DNA from: Pseudobutyrivibrio sp.
Lineage (GTDB): Bacteria > Bacillota > Clostridia > Lachnospirales > Lachnospiraceae
NCBI GenBank assembly: GCA_017557715.1
Contig: JAFYYE010000011.1
Coordinates: forward strand, 1 to 6,719
DNA length: 6,719 bases
Reading direction: 5' to 3'
Part shown: positions 5,487 through 6,719 of the stretch, piece by piece
Position numbering within the stretch: position 1 is the first letter of the stretch
How the letters are laid out: every line of letters begins with the position of its first letter
The notes under the pieces: generated by a model
What the model saw: the letters and a program-made list of their open reading frames with translations, nothing else
Told to the model about the DNA's origin: nothing
Database searches by the model: none
Program-made: the position numbers and the translations under genes

Positions 5487-5527
5487 ATGTGTGTATTGGT
5501 CTTAATTTAAATGGACAATAAATGATT

Positions 5528-5542
5528 GGGAGGTAAGATGTA
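5528..5542 (+). promoter_or_regulatory. Ribosome-binding site of the phosphofructokinase gene, with a start-stop ATGTAA
   Basis: GGGAGG (5528-5533) is a strong Shine-Dalgarno; 9 bases separate it from the chosen ATG at 5543. Between them sits ATG-TAA (5538-5543), a start codon followed directly by a stop whose last A is the first base of the real start. The ATG at 5543 is chosen because it gives the conserved family N-terminus (NVIVGQSGGPTAAIN). Confidence 0.75.
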
Positions 5543-6719
5543 ATGACTGGAAACGTAATTGTGGGACAATCAGGCGGACCGACCGCCGCAATAAACTCTT
5601 CTTTAGCAGGAGTTTACAGGACAGCAAAGGACCGTGGGGCAGGAAAAGTGTACGGTATGCTTCATGGAATCAAGGGATTGATGGACGAGCAATATATTGA
5701 TCTCTCTGATTACATCAAGAACGACTTGGATGTAGAGCTTTTGAAGCGTACACCAGCTGCTTATTTAGGTTCTTGCCGTTTCAAGCTTCCAGAAATCCAT
5801 GAGGATAAGGAAACTTACGAAAAAATCTTTGGTATTCTTCACAAGCTGGACATTGAAGCTTTGATTTACATTGGTGGCAATGATTCAATGGACACCATTA
5901 AAAAGCTTTCAGATTATGCAATTCTTACAGGTTCTAACATCAGGTTCATTGGTTGCCCAAAGACAATCGATAACGACCTGGCTCTTACAGATCACACACC
6001 TGGTTATGGCAGCGCCGCTAAATATATCGGTACATCTGTCAAGGAAATCATTCGTGATAGCTATTGCTTAGAGTACAGCAAGGGACTTGTTACAATCGTT
6101 GAGATTATGGGACGTAATGCAGGCTGGCTTACAGGAGCATCTATTCTTGCAAAGGGAGAAGATTGTGAAGGTCCAGATTTGATTTATTTGCCAGAGGTTC
6201 CATTTGATATTGAAAAGTTCAAAGAGAGAGTTGTTAAGTTATTAAAGACACAACCATCTGTTGTAGTTTGTATTTCAGAAGGAATTCACACTAAAGACGG
6301 TAAATATGTTTGCGAGCTTGGAAATAATGTAGAGTTTGTTGATGCATTTAATCACAAGCAGCTTACAGGTACAGCAGCTTATCTGTGCAATTATATTGCT
6401 AATGAGGTTGGCTGCAAGACCAGAGCTATCGAGCTTTCTACACTTCAGCGCGCAGGCTCACACTTAGCTTCCCGTATCGACATTTTGGAAGCTTATCAGG
6501 TAGGTGGTGCTGCAGTGCTTGCTGCTGATGAAGGTGATACAGGCAAGATGGTTACACTTATTCGTCATTCTGATGATCCTTACCAGTGCGGAACAGAGGT
6601 AAAGGATGTTCACAAGATAGCAAATGATGAAAAGCTTGTACCACGTAACTGGATTACTCATGATGGCACATATGTTACAGAAGCTTTCATCACTTATGCT
6701 AGACCACTTATTCAGGGTG
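5543..6719 (+). CDS. pfp: Phosphofructokinase, probably pyrophosphate-dependent, 3'-truncated by the window edge
   Basis: Glycolytic enzyme forming fructose 1,6-bisphosphate from fructose 6-phosphate. The pyrophosphate-dependent type uses PPi and works in both directions. The frame stays open from 5543 to the end of the window, 392 residues, with no stop reached. Seen: the phosphoryl-donor loop GQSGGPTAAIN (8-18); GGNDSMDT (111-118); PKTIDND (139-145) with the catalytic Asp143; the substrate-binding IMGRNAGW (188-195); SEG (245-247); LQRAGSHLASRID (301-313). Known from the family: ATP enzymes have GGDGS and PGTIDND. Asp114 in place of that Gly and Lys140 in PKTIDND are the two signature changes of PPi-dependent enzymes, so PPi is the likely donor; this is inference from motifs. 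Family members of this type are somewhat over 400 residues, so only a short C-terminal piece should be missing. It could share a transcript with the upstream membrane genes or have its own promoter; neither is clear. Confidence 0.93.
   Translation, partial: MTGNVIVGQSGGPTAAINSSLAGVYRTAKDRGAGKVYGMLHGIKGLMDEQYIDLSDYIKNDLDVELLKRTPAAYLGSCRFKLPEIHEDKETYEKIFGILHKLDIEALIYIGGNDSMDTIKKLSDYAILTGSNIRFIGCPKTIDNDLALTDHTPGYGSAAKYIGTSVKEIIRDSYCLEYSKGLVTIVEIMGRNAGWLTGASILAKGEDCEGPDLIYLPEVPFDIEKFKERVVKLLKTQPSVVVCISEGIHTKDGKYVCELGNNVEFVDAFNHKQLTGTAAYLCNYIANEVGCKTRAIELSTLQRAGSHLASRIDILEAYQVGGAAVLAADEGDTGKMVTLIRHSDDPYQCGTEVKDVHKIANDEKLVPRNWITHDGTYVTEAFITYARPLIQG

Noticed and set aside
5474..5524. TTGGAA or TTGGTC as -35 boxes of a phosphofructokinase promoter
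   Set aside because: No acceptable -10 box lies at 16-18 bp from either, and the second would start transcription inside the ribosome-binding site.
5871..6071. 66-codon + strand frame and, further on, a 65-codon minus-strand frame (6464-6661)
   Set aside because: Both are shadows within the phosphofructokinase gene, whose reading frame runs uninterrupted from 5543 to the window end.

Overview
The window looks like a core chromosomal segment of a low-to-mid GC Gram-positive anaerobe of the class Clostridia, most likely family Lachnospiraceae (Butyrivibrio, Pseudobutyrivibrio or Roseburia-like). This assignment is inference. It rests on the rpoD-trmK gene pair, a TGS-domain nucleoside kinase, a type A RNase P RNA, a CarD-family protein and a pyrophosphate-type phosphofructokinase, with strong Shine-Dalgarno sites and A/T-rich spacers. 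Every gene lies on the + strand. I see no insertion sequence, prophage, CRISPR array, tRNA or rRNA gene.

Left block (1-3885): the 3' part of rpoD (housekeeping sigma factor; its start lies before base 1) is followed after 24 bp by trmK (tRNA m1A22 methyltransferase). After another 14 bp comes a long nucleoside/uridine-kinase-like protein that carries a ThrRS-like N-terminal half. The first three genes probably form one transcript. Twenty bases after the kinase stop codon begins rnpB, the RNase P catalytic RNA. It ends in a hairpin plus T-tract that is also a good intrinsic terminator and should close the whole block. A perfect 20-bp palindrome covers the kinase stop codon just upstream of rnpB. 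The theme is information processing: transcription initiation, tRNA modification and tRNA 5' maturation.

Middle block (3886-5441): about 190 bp of A/T-rich spacer holds an extended -10 promoter and a short leader, followed by a CarD-family RNA polymerase-binding regulator. A PAP2-family membrane phosphatase starts 4 bp after carD, and an unrecognised 86-residue two-helix membrane protein follows 27 bp later. They are probably cotranscribed.

Right block (5442-6719): a 101-bp spacer with an inverted repeat leads to a phosphofructokinase whose active-site signature is of the pyrophosphate-dependent type. It runs off the right end of the window.

I found no wholly new system. The points most worth a second look are the terminator built from the P4/P1 3' strands of rnpB, the palindrome at the kinase/rnpB junction, the kinase with a degenerate editing-like domain, the CarD protein that seems to lack the family's promoter-wedging tryptophan, and the unknown small membrane protein.
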